Shown piece by piece: positions 25,652 to 34,434 of a stretch of 64,000 bases of DNA; within the stretch, counting starts at the first letter, position 1, and each line of letters opens with the position of its first letter. The DNA comes from JALOOE01 sp964423545 (GTDB taxonomy: Bacteria > Chloroflexota > Anaerolineae > CG2-30-64-16), in the NCBI GenBank assembly GCA_964423545.1, contig CAYRFV010000001.1, positions 37,302-101,301 on the forward strand, given 5' to 3'. The position numbers were made by a program, and so were the translations under genes. A model generated the notes under the pieces. The model did not search any database, was not told the DNA's origin, and saw nothing but the letters and a program-made list of their open reading frames with translations.

Positions 25652-25680
25652 TTGACAAGGCGCGCGTATGGTGCTATCTT
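25652..25680 (+). promoter_or_regulatory. Promoter of the Yip1-like gene
   Basis: TTGACA (25652-25657), a 17-base spacer and TATCTT (25675-25680). Transcription would start only about 6 bases before ATG 25693, so translation is either leaderless or begins at the in-frame ATG 25735. Confidence 0.6.
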
Positions 25681-25692
25681 GCGCATCTCACG

Positions 25693-26463
25693 ATGTCCTT
25701 ACCGCCCACAATCATAGAGAAGCGAATAGCACAGATGCCAGCGCGAATGTCCGCTTGGGCCGTACTGGTCGGGTTGGTCGACCGCCCTGGCGATGCTCTG
25801 ACCAACATCACCGCCTATCCGCGCTGGCGCTGGGTGCTGCCGGTCATGCTCACTGTGGCTGCACTGGCGCTCTCCCTCGCGCTGACTGCGCGGCTGCTGA
25901 CCATCCAAACGCGGCGGATGTTGGCCGAACAGATGGCGCAGCTTCCAGCGGAACAGGCAAGCGTCATGCAGGAACAGCTACGGCGTTTCGAAAAGCCTGA
26001 AGCGGTCGCCAGCACAGCGTTTGCCACCGCACTGGCGGGGCAGCTCATCGGCTGGGTGGCCCTCTCCGTCACCATCTACTTCGGCGTGCTGATTGCAGGG
26101 GGTGAGCTGGAATTCAGGCGGATCCTGGTGGCTGCGCCGTGGCTCACCCTGCCGTTCGCCGCCGAATGGCTGTTGCAGGCGATCTTCGCCCAAGCGGCGG
26201 GGCACCTGATCATCAATCAGGGGCTCTCCTATCTGGCGTCCGTCGGCAAACCGGCGGAGGATATGCGCAACCCCGCCTATGGTGCGCTGGGCCAACTCAC
26301 CTTGTTCCGGCTCTGGCACTGGCTGCTGGTCTATGCTTTGCTGCGGAAGGCGGCAAAGCTGAGTGACGGCACAGCCCTCGTCCTGACCGTGGTCAATGCC
26401 GCGCTCGCGGTCGGAATGCGTCTTGCACTGGCAGCGTTGACGGGGATGCTCAATCCGGACTGA
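25693..26463 (+). CDS. Yip1-domain membrane protein
   Basis: A 256-aa membrane protein with about five hydrophobic segments (residues near 45-65, 112-135, 150-170, 200-220 and 230-250). The pattern of PGDALTNITAYPRWRWVLP followed by spaced helices fits the bacterial YIP1 family, whose role is unknown. A charged stretch (about residues 75-103) probably lies outside the bilayer. It is divergent from rex and ends 125 bases before the MacA-like gene. The start is uncertain: ATG 25693 would give an almost leaderless message, ATG 25735 is the alternative. Confidence 0.7.
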   Translation: MSLPPTIIEKRIAQMPARMSAWAVLVGLVDRPGDALTNITAYPRWRWVLPVMLTVAALALSLALTARLLTIQTRRMLAEQMAQLPAEQASVMQEQLRRFEKPEAVASTAFATALAGQLIGWVALSVTIYFGVLIAGGELEFRRILVAAPWLTLPFAAEWLLQAIFAQAAGHLIINQGLSYLASVGKPAEDMRNPAYGALGQLTLFRLWHWLLVYALLRKAAKLSDGTALVLTVVNAALAVGMRLALAALTGMLNPD

Positions 26464-26587
26464 GAATTCGGAAGATACCTTGCGGTATTCGGAGCAAAAA
26501 AGCGCGGAAATAGCAGCATCATCTAGTGCGAAAGTTCGCGCAGGCGGGCGCCGGTGGCGCCCGCCTGCCACGCGAGGAGCCCAGGAC

Positions 26588-27973
26588 ATGCGGAGAGCGT
26601 TGGTTATTCTGCTGATCATCGGCGCAGTCGTCGGTCTCAGCTGGCTCGGCTACCAGCAGTTCGGTGGAGCGAAAGCGGCGGCCAGTCCCGACTATGATGT
26701 GACGCCGGTGACGCGCGGAGACATCACTTCGGTTGTGAGCGCTTCGGGCACGGTTCTGCCCGAACGTCAAACCAGCCTCGCCTTTCAGGCAGGCGGAACA
26801 ATCGTCAGTGTCCTTGTCCAGGTCGGCGATCAAGTCAGGGCCGGCCAGGTGCTGGCGCAGACCGACGCCAGGGACCTCGAACTGGCTGTCCGGCAGGCGC
26901 AAGTCGGACTGCGGCAGGCTGAGGCGCAGCTTGCCCAACTGAAGGCCGGTCCGAATGCAGTCGACGTGGCATCGGCCAGGGCAGCGCTGGCCAGTGCGCA
27001 GGCTGCGTATCAACAGCTTCTGAACGGCACGGATGCCGATCGGCTGGCGGCCGCGCGCGCCCAGGTGGAACAGGCGCGCGTAACGCTCGATCAGGCGCAA
27101 CAGGCGTATGACAAGGTCAAGGACGTGCCGGGCGTAGGCATGCTGCCGCAGTCGCTCCAGCTTCAGCAGGCCACCATCAACTATGAGACAGCCCAGGCCA
27201 ACTACCGCGTGGCGAGCCGCGGCGCCGATCAGGCCCAGCTTGTCGCCAGCCAGGCCCAGGTAGCCCAGGCGCAGGCCGCGCTCGATCGCCTTCAGCGCGG
27301 CCCGACGAAAGAGCAGGTTGATGTGGCGCAGGCTGCCGTCGATCAAGCACAGTTAGCAGTGGAGCAGTCGCAGCGCCGGCTAGAGAATACGCGTCTGGTG
27401 GCGCCGTGGAGCGGTATCGTGACATCTCTCTCGGCTGTCGAGGGTGCGTTGGCGCAGCCCGGCGCACCGGCGCTGCAACTGGCCGATCAGAGCCAGTTGC
27501 ACATCAATGTCCAGGTCGACGAGGTGGATGTCGCCAGCGTGGCGCCCGGTCAACCCGTGAGCATCGAGCTGGACGCCCTGCCCGAGCAGAAGCTGGCCGG
27601 ACACGTCCACAGCATCGCGCCCGGTGCGACTGTCGATCAGGCCGGGACGACCTCTTACCTGGTCACGATTCATTTCGATCGTCCGAACGCGCCGGTGCGG
27701 CCCGGAATGAGCGCGACAGCAAACATCACCAGCAATTCGCGGAAAGGCGTGCTGCTTGTGGCGAATCGGGCCGTGCAGATCGATCGCGAATCGGGCCGCA
27801 CCTATGTCGAAAAGGAGACTGAGCTCGGTCCGCAGAAGGTCGAGATTCGCCTTGGCCTGCGCGACGAGCAGCACAGTGAGGTCCGCGAGGGTCTCTCTGA
27901 AGATGATAAGGTGATCATTCGCAGAACCAGCAGCCTTGAGCAGCTTCAGAGGGCCTTCGGTCAGAACAACTAA
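26588..27973 (+). CDS. macA: MacA-like efflux adaptor protein
   Basis: A 461-aa membrane-fusion protein anchored by one N-terminal helix (residues 2-22, without a lipobox). [20 protein letters not shown] begins the lipoyl half, a long Gln/Ala-rich coiled-coil hairpin occupies about residues 95-265, and [19 protein letters not shown] closes the lipoyl domain before the beta-barrel ([19 protein letters not shown]). ATG 26588 is preceded by GAGGAG. It is followed 14 bases later by the ATPase and then the permease, a standard macAB order. Cargo could be peptides, lipids or drugs. Confidence 0.87.
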   Translation: MRRALVILLIIGAVVGLSWLGYQQFGGAKAAASPDYDVTPVTRGDITSVVSASGTVLPERQTSLAFQAGGTIVSVLVQVGDQVRAGQVLAQTDARDLELAVRQAQVGLRQAEAQLAQLKAGPNAVDVASARAALASAQAAYQQLLNGTDADRLAAARAQVEQARVTLDQAQQAYDKVKDVPGVGMLPQSLQLQQATINYETAQANYRVASRGADQAQLVASQAQVAQAQAALDRLQRGPTKEQVDVAQAAVDQAQLAVEQSQRRLENTRLVAPWSGIVTSLSAVEGALAQPGAPALQLADQSQLHINVQVDEVDVASVAPGQPVSIELDALPEQKLAGHVHSIAPGATVDQAGTTSYLVTIHFDRPNAPVRPGMSATANITSNSRKGVLLVANRAVQIDRESGRTYVEKETELGPQKVEIRLGLRDEQHSEVREGLSEDDKVIIRRTSSLEQLQRAFGQNN

Positions 27974-27987
27974 CAGCGGATGGATAC

Positions 27988-28758
27988 GTGGCTGAACCAA
28001 ACAGCGGGCCAGTTATTGCGATCAAAGATATCACCAAGGTCTACAGCATGGGCGAGGTCGAGGTTCACGCGCTGCGCGGCGTCTCGCTGACCGTGGAGCA
28101 CGGTGAGATGCTGGCGATCATGGGACCATCCGGTTCTGGAAAGTCGACCTTGATGAATATCATCGGTTGTCTTGACCAACCCACCGCCGGCGAATACTGG
28201 CTGGCAGGCGAGGATGTGTCGCGGCTCAACGACGACCGGCTGGCCGAGATCCGGAACCAGCGCATCGGCTTTGTCTTCCAGAGCTTCAACTTGCTGCCTC
28301 GAACGCCGGCAGTGCAGAACGTGGAGTTGCCCTTGATTTACTCCGGCATGCGCAATCGTCGCGCGCGCGCCGTTGAGTCGCTGCAACGGGTCGGTCTCGG
28401 TGACCGCTTGACCCATCGCCCGAACGAGCTCTCCGGGGGGCAGCAGCAGCGCGTCGCCATCGCGCGCGCGTTGGTGACCTCGCCGAGCATCATCATGGCT
28501 GATGAGCCGACTGGCAACCTGGACTCGAAGGCGGGCGCCGAAGTGATGCACATCTTCCAACAGCTGAACGCGGAGCAGGGAATCACCGTGATCCTGGTGA
28601 CGCACGAACCCGATATTGCGGAACACTGCCGGCGCATCGTGCACATCTATGACGGCAAGATCGTCTGCGACGAACCGGTGTTGAATCCGCGACGCGCCGG
28701 GGAATCAGCGTATCTCATCAACCATCGGCCGCCCATGACAACAGGCAATACACCCTAG
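27988..28758 (+). CDS. MacB-type ABC ATPase
   Basis: A 256-aa ATPase of the MacB/LolD class: Walker [11 protein letters not shown]-loop [21 protein letters not shown], signature [15 protein letters not shown], Walker [14 protein letters not shown] and the H-loop [11 protein letters not shown]. The start is GTG 27988. Residues past about 230 form a short tail ending in PPMTTGNTP. It works with the separate permease 37 bases downstream, unlike the fused MacB of proteobacteria. Confidence 0.9.
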   Translation: MAEPNSGPVIAIKDITKVYSMGEVEVHALRGVSLTVEHGEMLAIMGPSGSGKSTLMNIIGCLDQPTAGEYWLAGEDVSRLNDDRLAEIRNQRIGFVFQSFNLLPRTPAVQNVELPLIYSGMRNRRARAVESLQRVGLGDRLTHRPNELSGGQQQRVAIARALVTSPSIIMADEPTGNLDSKAGAEVMHIFQQLNAEQGITVILVTHEPDIAEHCRRIVHIYDGKIVCDEPVLNPRRAGESAYLINHRPPMTTGNTP

Positions 28759-28795
28759 AGGACCGTTTCACCCTTCGTCCTCTTCTGAGGCAACC

Positions 28796-30061
28796 ATGAG
28801 TATCACGGAAGCGATTCGTCTGGCCTTGCGGGCGCTATCGGTCAACAAACTACGTTCGGCCCTGACGATGCTCGGCATCATCATCGGCGTCGGCGCCGTC
28901 ATCACGCTGCTTTCGGTCGGACAAGGAGTTCAGACCCTCGTCACCGAACAGCTCCAGAGCATCGGCACGAATCTGCTTTTCGTCGTGCCCGGCAATATCG
29001 GCGTCGGCGGACAGGCGCAGTTTCGCATGGCGGCGCGTTCAACCCTGACCCTGGGTGATGTGGAGGCGGTCGCGGATCCGTTCAATGCTCCGAGCGTAGC
29101 ACGCGTGGCGCCCGAACTGATGAGCGCGGCCAATGTGAGCTTCGGCAAGAAGGACCTGCGGCTGTCGGTCTCAGGCGTGACGCCGGCCTATGAGGGGGTG
29201 CGCAACATGCGGGTCGCCCAGGGCAGCTTTCTGACCGAAACCGATCTGGCCGGACGGTCGCGGGTGGTGGTGCTGGGCAGCCGGGCGGCCGAAAAGCTCT
29301 TCGGCGCCGAGGTCTATCCGATCGGCCAGACCATCAAGATCAACAACGTGCCCTTCAAGGTGATCGGGGTGCTCGAAGCCAAAGGCGGAGGCGGAGGGTT
29401 CGGCGGCGGCAACAACCAGGATGAAGTGGTGCTGACGCCGATGTCCACCGCGCACCAGCGCCTCTTCACGACCCGGTTCCGCAGTCCCAAGGGGGAGCCA
29501 CTGGTGTCGGTGATCTACACCCAGGTAGTCAGTGAGGACCGGATGCCACAGGCCACGGATGAGATCGGCCGTTTGCTGCGCCAGCGCCACGACATCAAGT
29601 ACCAGGATGAGGACGACTTCACCGTCATCAATCAGAAAGACCTCGTAGCGATCTTCGGGCAGATCACCGGCGTTCTGACGATCTTCCTGGGAGCGATTGC
29701 GGGCATCAGCCTGCTAGTGGGCGGCATTGGCATCATGAATATCATGCTGGTTTCGGTCACTGAGCGCACGCGCGAGATCGGTCTGCGCAAGGCGGTGGGT
29801 GCGAAGCGCCGCGATATCCTCAGTCAGTTCCTCATCGAATCGGTCATCATGTCGGTCATCGGCGGACTGATCGGCATTGCGTTGGGTGCAGGAGGCGCGA
29901 TGCTCATCTCCCGGCTGGCCACCGATCTCAAGACGGTGGTGACGCTCGATTCGGTGCTGCTCGCGACCGGGTTCTCGGCTGCGGTAGGGCTGTTCTTCGG
30001 CATCTATCCCGCAACGCGCGCTTCCCGGCTGAACCCGATCGAGGCATTGCGATACGAATGA
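28796..30061 (+). CDS. MacB-type permease
   Basis: A 421-aa single-module permease: N-terminal helix (RALSVNKLRSALTMLGIIIG, residues 12-31), a periplasmic MacB core domain (about 45-285, with a glycine-rich GGGGGFGGGN loop near 200) and three C-terminal helices with MLVSVTERTREIGLRKAVGAK near 330. It ends NPIEALRYE. The stop overlaps the ATG of the next gene in an ATGA arrangement if that gene starts at 30058. With the adaptor and ATPase upstream it completes an exporter that uses ATP at the membrane to drive transport or mechanical pulling outside. Confidence 0.9.
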   Translation: MSITEAIRLALRALSVNKLRSALTMLGIIIGVGAVITLLSVGQGVQTLVTEQLQSIGTNLLFVVPGNIGVGGQAQFRMAARSTLTLGDVEAVADPFNAPSVARVAPELMSAANVSFGKKDLRLSVSGVTPAYEGVRNMRVAQGSFLTETDLAGRSRVVVLGSRAAEKLFGAEVYPIGQTIKINNVPFKVIGVLEAKGGGGGFGGGNNQDEVVLTPMSTAHQRLFTTRFRSPKGEPLVSVIYTQVVSEDRMPQATDEIGRLLRQRHDIKYQDEDDFTVINQKDLVAIFGQITGVLTIFLGAIAGISLLVGGIGIMNIMLVSVTERTREIGLRKAVGAKRRDILSQFLIESVIMSVIGGLIGIALGAGGAMLISRLATDLKTVVTLDSVLLATGFSAAVGLFFGIYPATRASRLNPIEALRYE

Positions 30062-31902
30062 GTCGAGAGACGCGCGAAGCAGTGCATGGTTTGGCTCGCC
30101 GATCACGCGCGCAGCGACGGATGCGCGCGATGCGTCCGGTGCTGATCCTGGCGGGGATCCTCGCGCTGTGGATGCTGACCGGCTGCCAGGGCCTGATCCA
30201 ACCGACGCCGGCGCCCACGCTGACGGTCGTGGCGCTGTCGCCTGACGCATCGGTTCAACCGACTCGCACGCCCGGCGCGCTCTCAACCGCGACCCCAGCC
30301 GCGGCGGCGATTGCGCCGTCGACTGCTCCGACTGCGCTGCCGGTTCCTGCGGAGGCGGCGCAACCGAACCCGACTGCCAGCAGGCAGCGCATCATGGCAG
30401 TAGGGGTGCGACCTACGCTGAAGCTGCGGGCGTCGCCGCAGACCGGCGCGTCGGTCGTCGCCAGCATTCCCGGCTCGCAGGTAGTGTGGGCTGAAGCTCG
30501 CAGCTCAGACGGTCGTTGGCTGCGCGTGGCCTACGGCGATGCCGGCGCACGCGCCTGGCTACCTCTCAGCGATATCACGCTGCTGGGCGAGATGACCGAC
30601 CTGGCAGAGATGGGGCCGGGTGCGACCGGCGATGTCGCCGCGACGGCTGGTTCACCGGCGCCGGCGAACGCCGTCGCGACCGCGGCCCCGGCGGGTGCGC
30701 CCGGCCGTGTTCTGGTCGACCAGCTCAATGTGCGCCGCGGCCCAGGTCTGGACCAGGCGCTGCTGGGTCAGGCAGGCGCAGGCCAGGCGGTCGCGGTCGT
30801 CGGTCGCAGCCGTGAAGGAGATTGGCTAGCGATCGATTGGCAAGGTGCAACCGGCTGGGTGGCCACCCGGTTCGTCGATCTGAGCGTCGCCGCGGTCGCC
30901 CTGCCCGAGTTAGCGGCGCAGACGACTGCGGCGATGCCTGCAGCGAATCGGGCGCTGGGCCCGGGCGGCAAGATCGTCCTCCAGACCGCCACTGGCGGCG
31001 ACATCTACCTGCTAAGCGCCGACGTCAGCCGCCTGACTCGGCTGACGGACGGCATCGACCCGGTGCTTTCGCCGGATGGAACGCGCGTGGCGTACGCGCG
31101 TTGGGGCGCGCCGCACGGCGTCTTCGTCCTGGATCTGCGCACGGGGCAGGAGCAGCGTATCGCTTCGGTGAACCGGCCGCGCGGGCCGACATGGAGCCCC
31201 GACGGCACGCGCCTCGGCTTCACACACGTCACGCGCACGCGCACTTGCGTCGAATTGGGGTTTGGCTGCGTCGACCTCAACGAAGCCCGCCGTCTATTCG
31301 GCGGTCGCGATTGCATCGACACGCCGCAGGGGCGGCGCTGCCTCGCCGATCTGCCCGTCGTCAACATCGATGACAACGGGTTGGCCATCGCGAACCTGAC
31401 TGATGGCGCGTGGCAGAACCTGATCAGCGAAGGAACGATCCAGTCGCTCCAGTGGCAGCCCGAAGCCAACCGCATCGTCTTCCGCGGCAAGCAAGGGCTG
31501 CAGACGATCCGTCCCGGCGAGTCGCCCGCGCCTCTTGGCGACGATCCGAACATCGGCAGCCCGGCCTGGTCGCCCGACGGGCAACGCCTCGCCGCCCAGA
31601 TACGCGTGCACGACCGCAGCGAAATCGTCCTGCTGGATGCCGCCGGCAAGGTGGTGCGCCACCTCACCCGACCGCCGCCGACTTACGAGCGGCCAGGCCA
31701 GCCTGCGCCCAACAATGTCTCGCCTGCGTGGTCGCCTGACGGGCAGTCCATCTTGTTTCTCAGCGATCGCGATGGGGCCTGGCGGCTGTTCATCATGGAT
31801 GCCGATGGTTCAAACCAACGGCCGTTCCTGCCGGACGTTCTGGGGCAGCTATCGCTCCGATACGATTTTGCCGCCGAGCGCATGGCAAACTGGGGGGAGT
31901 GA
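30058..31902 (+). CDS. Lipoprotein with two SH3b domains and a TolB-like propeller
   Basis: A surface lipoprotein of up to 614 aa. The signal segment MRPVLILAGILALWMLTGCQ (starting at 30130) has a lipobox LTGC; ATG 30058 overlaps the previous stop, so the start could be 30058, 30121 or 30130. After a Pro/Thr/Ala linker come two bacterial SH3 domains (about residues 115-180 and 219-279) and a PD40/TolB-like beta-propeller whose repeats carry PVLSPDGTRVAYA, PTWSPDGTRLGF, PAWSPDGQRLA and PAWSPDGQSILF. SH3b domains commonly bind peptidoglycan and PD40 blades bind protein partners. Its position behind macAB suggests an accessory role at the cell surface. Confidence 0.75.
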   Translation: MSRETREAVHGLARRSRAQRRMRAMRPVLILAGILALWMLTGCQGLIQPTPAPTLTVVALSPDASVQPTRTPGALSTATPAAAAIAPSTAPTALPVPAEAAQPNPTASRQRIMAVGVRPTLKLRASPQTGASVVASIPGSQVVWAEARSSDGRWLRVAYGDAGARAWLPLSDITLLGEMTDLAEMGPGATGDVAATAGSPAPANAVATAAPAGAPGRVLVDQLNVRRGPGLDQALLGQAGAGQAVAVVGRSREGDWLAIDWQGATGWVATRFVDLSVAAVALPELAAQTTAAMPAANRALGPGGKIVLQTATGGDIYLLSADVSRLTRLTDGIDPVLSPDGTRVAYARWGAPHGVFVLDLRTGQEQRIASVNRPRGPTWSPDGTRLGFTHVTRTRTCVELGFGCVDLNEARRLFGGRDCIDTPQGRRCLADLPVVNIDDNGLAIANLTDGAWQNLISEGTIQSLQWQPEANRIVFRGKQGLQTIRPGESPAPLGDDPNIGSPAWSPDGQRLAAQIRVHDRSEIVLLDAAGKVVRHLTRPPPTYERPGQPAPNNVSPAWSPDGQSILFLSDRDGAWRLFIMDADGSNQRPFLPDVLGQLSLRYDFAAERMANWGE

Positions 31903-31913
31903 TCGAACGTCAT

Positions 31914-31942
31914 TTGCTTTTTCGTACCGCCTGATGTACACT
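31914..31942 (+). promoter_or_regulatory. Promoter of recA
   Basis: TTGCTT (31914-31919), 17 bases, TACACT (31937-31942). The start of transcription would fall near 31949, about 55 bases before the recA ATG. Confidence 0.5.
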
Positions 31943-31953
31943 ATGTCGTGCGC

Positions 31954-31967
31954 AGAACAGAAGTTGC
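31954..31967 (+). promoter_or_regulatory. Candidate LexA/SOS box at recA
   Basis: AGAACAGAAGTTGC resembles the Gram-positive LexA box CGAAC-N4-GTTCG, matching the GAAC and GTT cores with imperfect flanks. It lies directly downstream of the predicted recA transcription start. No lexA gene is visible in the window. Confidence 0.35.
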
Positions 31968-32003
31968 AGACAGAGCGAGGAAATACTCAAAGGACGCGTT
32001 CAG

Positions 32004-33047
32004 ATGGCGGATAGTGGAAAGCAAAAGGCTCTGGATACAACCCTGGCAAGCTTGAAGAAGCGATTCGGCGACGGCACGGTGATGCGACTCGGTGAGGCGG
32101 AAGGCTTGAAAGTCGAAGCCATTCCCACCGGCTCCCTCTCGTTGGACTTGGCGTTGGGCATCGGCGGCGTGCCGCGCGGCCGGATCACCGAGATCTTCGG
32201 TCCGGAAGCATCGGGCAAGACGACCATCTGCCAACACATCATCGCTGAAGCTCAGAAGATGGGCGGCATCGCCGCATTCATCGATGTGGAGCACGCACTT
32301 GACCCGCGCTATGCTGCGCGCTGTGGGGTCAACGTGGACGATCTCTACATCTCGCAGCCTGATACTGGCGAGCAGGCCCTCGAAATCACTGAGGCACTGA
32401 TCCGCTCAGGCGCCATGGACGTCGTGGTGATCGACTCAGTCGCCGCGCTCGTGCCCCGGGCCGAGATTGAAGGCGAGATGGGCGATAGCCACGTGGGACT
32501 GCAGGCGCGATTGATGTCGCAGGCGCTACGAAAGCTTGTCGGCGCGATTAATTCCAGCAACACGGCGCTCGTGTTCACCAACCAGTTGCGCCAGAAGATC
32601 GGCGTGATGTTCGGCAACCCTGAGACTACCACCGGTGGTATGGCGCTGAAGTTCTATTCGAGCGTGCGCCTGGACGTCCGCCGCATCGAAAGCATCAAGC
32701 AGGGCGGCACGACCGTTGGCAGCCGGACGCGGGTTACGGTCAAGAAGAACAAGGTTGCGCCTCCCTTCCGCCTGGCCGAGTTCGATATCATGTACAACAA
32801 AGGGATCAGCAAGGCGGGCGATGTCTTGGATCTCGGCGCAACGATGGGAATCGTCGAGAAGCGCGGCGCCTTCTACAGCTTCGAGGGCATGCGCCTCGGT
32901 CAGGGACGCGAGAATGCGAAGGAGTTCCTGGAGAACTCACCCGACATCGGCGCACGCATCGAGAAGGCAATCCGCGACACGGCGGCCATGGGCCCGATCG
33001 CAAGCATGATCGCTCCGCCTGCCGCTCACGATGACGGCGACGAGTAG
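32004..33047 (+). CDS. recA: Recombinase RecA
   Basis: The DNA-strand-exchange protein of homologous repair and inducer of LexA cleavage. The 347-aa length is normal. Walker A is GPEASGKTT near residue 70; [20 protein letters not shown] near 143-162 and the L2 loop [26 protein letters not shown] block near 192 are conserved. The C-terminal acidic tail is short (AHDDGDE). It is followed by a non-coding structured stretch and then recX, its usual regulatory partner. Confidence 0.97.
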   Translation: MADSGKQKALDTTLASLKKRFGDGTVMRLGEAEGLKVEAIPTGSLSLDLALGIGGVPRGRITEIFGPEASGKTTICQHIIAEAQKMGGIAAFIDVEHALDPRYAARCGVNVDDLYISQPDTGEQALEITEALIRSGAMDVVVIDSVAALVPRAEIEGEMGDSHVGLQARLMSQALRKLVGAINSSNTALVFTNQLRQKIGVMFGNPETTTGGMALKFYSSVRLDVRRIESIKQGGTTVGSRTRVTVKKNKVAPPFRLAEFDIMYNKGISKAGDVLDLGATMGIVEKRGAFYSFEGMRLGQGRENAKEFLENSPDIGARIEKAIRDTAAMGPIASMIAPPAAHDDGDE

Positions 33048-33099
33048 CAAACGGCCAACGGCGCGCATGCGCGCTGCCTCGATCCTGAACTTGAACGCA

Positions 33100-33584
33100 T
33101 CTGCGTCCAAGCCGGCGGTCTTCCGGGAAGCAGCCACGGCAGACCGGTTTCGGGACCGATTTACGCCCCACGGTGTGGGGCGCCCGACCATAGCTTTGTT
33201 CCTGACACGCAGTCACTTCTTGAGGCCCGTCTGCCACCCACCGGTGGCGGCGAGCCGGGGACTCGTGGGAGTAGGCTTTGCCAACCGATGTTTTGGCTAG
33301 ATGAAGGCGACGACGGGAACACAGGCAAGCGTTCCGGGCCGAAGCTCGTTCGGCAGGAAGGGTCCTGTAGCGACAGGTAGGTCGAGCGCTCAGCGGGGAG
33401 CTGGCCCGACCGACTGACCCACCCGGCAGAGCCGCGGGCTCTCCGTGTCAGAACTTAGTGCGTGCTGCCGCCAAAGCGCCCGTGCAGAGAGTCGTCTGCA
33501 CCCACGCCCGGCGGCGCCGTGCGATGCGAACAAGAGCTGTGGTCGGAAGTCTTCGAGGGACTTCGTTTGACCACGGCTCTTTTT
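33100..33584 (+). ncRNA. Putative structured RNA between recA and recX
   Basis: The 624 bases between recA and recX contain no convincing gene but many local hairpins: GCCCCAC-GGT-GTGGGGC (33165-33181), GCCACC-CACC-GGTGGC (33233-33248), GCCGAA-GCTCG-TTCGGC (33338-33354), CCTGT-AGCG-ACAGG (33364-33377), AGAGCC-GCG-GGCTCT (33428-33442) and GTGCAGA-GAGTCG-TCTGCAC (33482-33501). The series ends in a long-stem terminator with a T-run on the plus strand. This is what a stable transcript of roughly 450-500 nt would look like. I could not match it to tmRNA, RNase P RNA, SRP RNA or 6S RNA. The 5' boundary is a guess; no promoter was identified. Confidence 0.4.
33532..33584 (+). terminator. Rho-independent terminator before recX
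   Basis: AAGAGC-T-GTGGTC (33532-33544) pairs with GACCAC-G-GCTCTT (33569-33581), one internal mismatch, followed by TTTTTC. The apical part contains a further short stem. The T-run shows plus-strand transcription ending here, so the transcript comes from recA or from the structured stretch itself. Confidence 0.75.
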
Positions 33585-33671
33585 CGTGGACAATGAAGCG
33601 AAGGCGACGGACGGGAATGACACTGCGGGTCAGGCAGCCACCCGCCGGCGGGCTCGCATCATCGGTGATCA

Positions 33672-34358
33672 ATGATGTCTGGCACGATCACGCGCTTGCA
33701 GTTCCAGCAGAAGACCGATGACCGGGTGAACGTCTACCTGGATGGGCGTTTCGCCTTCGGGTTGCCGGCCCTGGAAGCCGCCCGGCTGCGCGTCGGCCAG
33801 CATCTGAGCGACGCCGACATCGCCGCACTGCGAGGGGCCGACCAGACACAAAAGGCTTATGACCGCGCCGTGCGCTTCCTGAGCTACCGGCCCCGCAGCG
33901 TTGCCGAGGTGCGGCGATATCTGGCGCAGCAGATCGACGACGAAGCGACGGTTAAGGCGGTGGTAGGCAGGTTAGCCGAACAGGGCTATCTGAATGATGC
34001 TGAGTTCGCCCGGTATTGGGTCGAGAATCGCACGCAGTTCAGGCCGAAAGGGCCGCGGGCTCTGCGCCAGGAGCTGCGCCAGCGTGGGCTGGGCGGCGCG
34101 GAGATCGATGGGGCGCTGACCCAGGTCGATGCTGTCGAGAGCGCGTACCAAGCTGCCCGTCCGCGCGCAGAGCGCATGGCTGCCCTGGCATCCGGTGATT
34201 CGGCTGCCTTCCGGCGCAAGCTGAGCGACTTCCTGGCACGCCGCGGGTTTGACTACGACATTATCAGCGATGTGTCTGCTCGTCTCGCACGCGAGTTGGG
34301 CGTGACGGAGGTGCAGGACTCGGACCTGCCGGCTGAAGTGGCCGGAGACGAGTGCTAG
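33672..34358 (+). CDS. recX: Regulatory protein RecX
   Basis: A 228-aa RecX, which binds RecA filaments and limits their extension. The N-terminal beta-strand extension (ITRLQFQQKTDDRVNVYLDG) is followed by three-helix repeats with the typical YDRAVRFLSYRPRSVAEVRRYL, YLNDAEFARYWVENR (near residue 110) and a third repeat RKLSDFLARRGFDYDII. Its place downstream of recA is usual. The ATG ATG pair at 33672/33675 leaves a one-codon ambiguity in the start. Confidence 0.9.
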   Translation: MMSGTITRLQFQQKTDDRVNVYLDGRFAFGLPALEAARLRVGQHLSDADIAALRGADQTQKAYDRAVRFLSYRPRSVAEVRRYLAQQIDDEATVKAVVGRLAEQGYLNDAEFARYWVENRTQFRPKGPRALRQELRQRGLGGAEIDGALTQVDAVESAYQAARPRAERMAALASGDSAAFRRKLSDFLARRGFDYDIISDVSARLARELGVTEVQDSDLPAEVAGDEC

Positions 34359-34434
34359 CTGATGCTATTTTCGGGCTGAGTATAACCGGCCTTTTTCCGA
34401 TCAGTTTATGTTCATTTGAAAGTGAGGCACCAGG

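Noticed and set aside
33115..33150. SRP RNA-like core (CCGGGAAGCAGCC ... GGCAGACC) in the recA-recX spacer
   Set aside because: The match lacks the GGAA tetraloop and the flanking helix of SRP RNA; three bases would have to be deleted from the conserved core, so the likeness is probably chance.
33280..33330. TAGATGAAGG-type stretch resembling the RNase P RNA CR-IV region
   Set aside because: The obligatory GGAAAGTCC and ACAGAA-CCGGCTTA regions are absent on both strands, so RNase P RNA is not supported.
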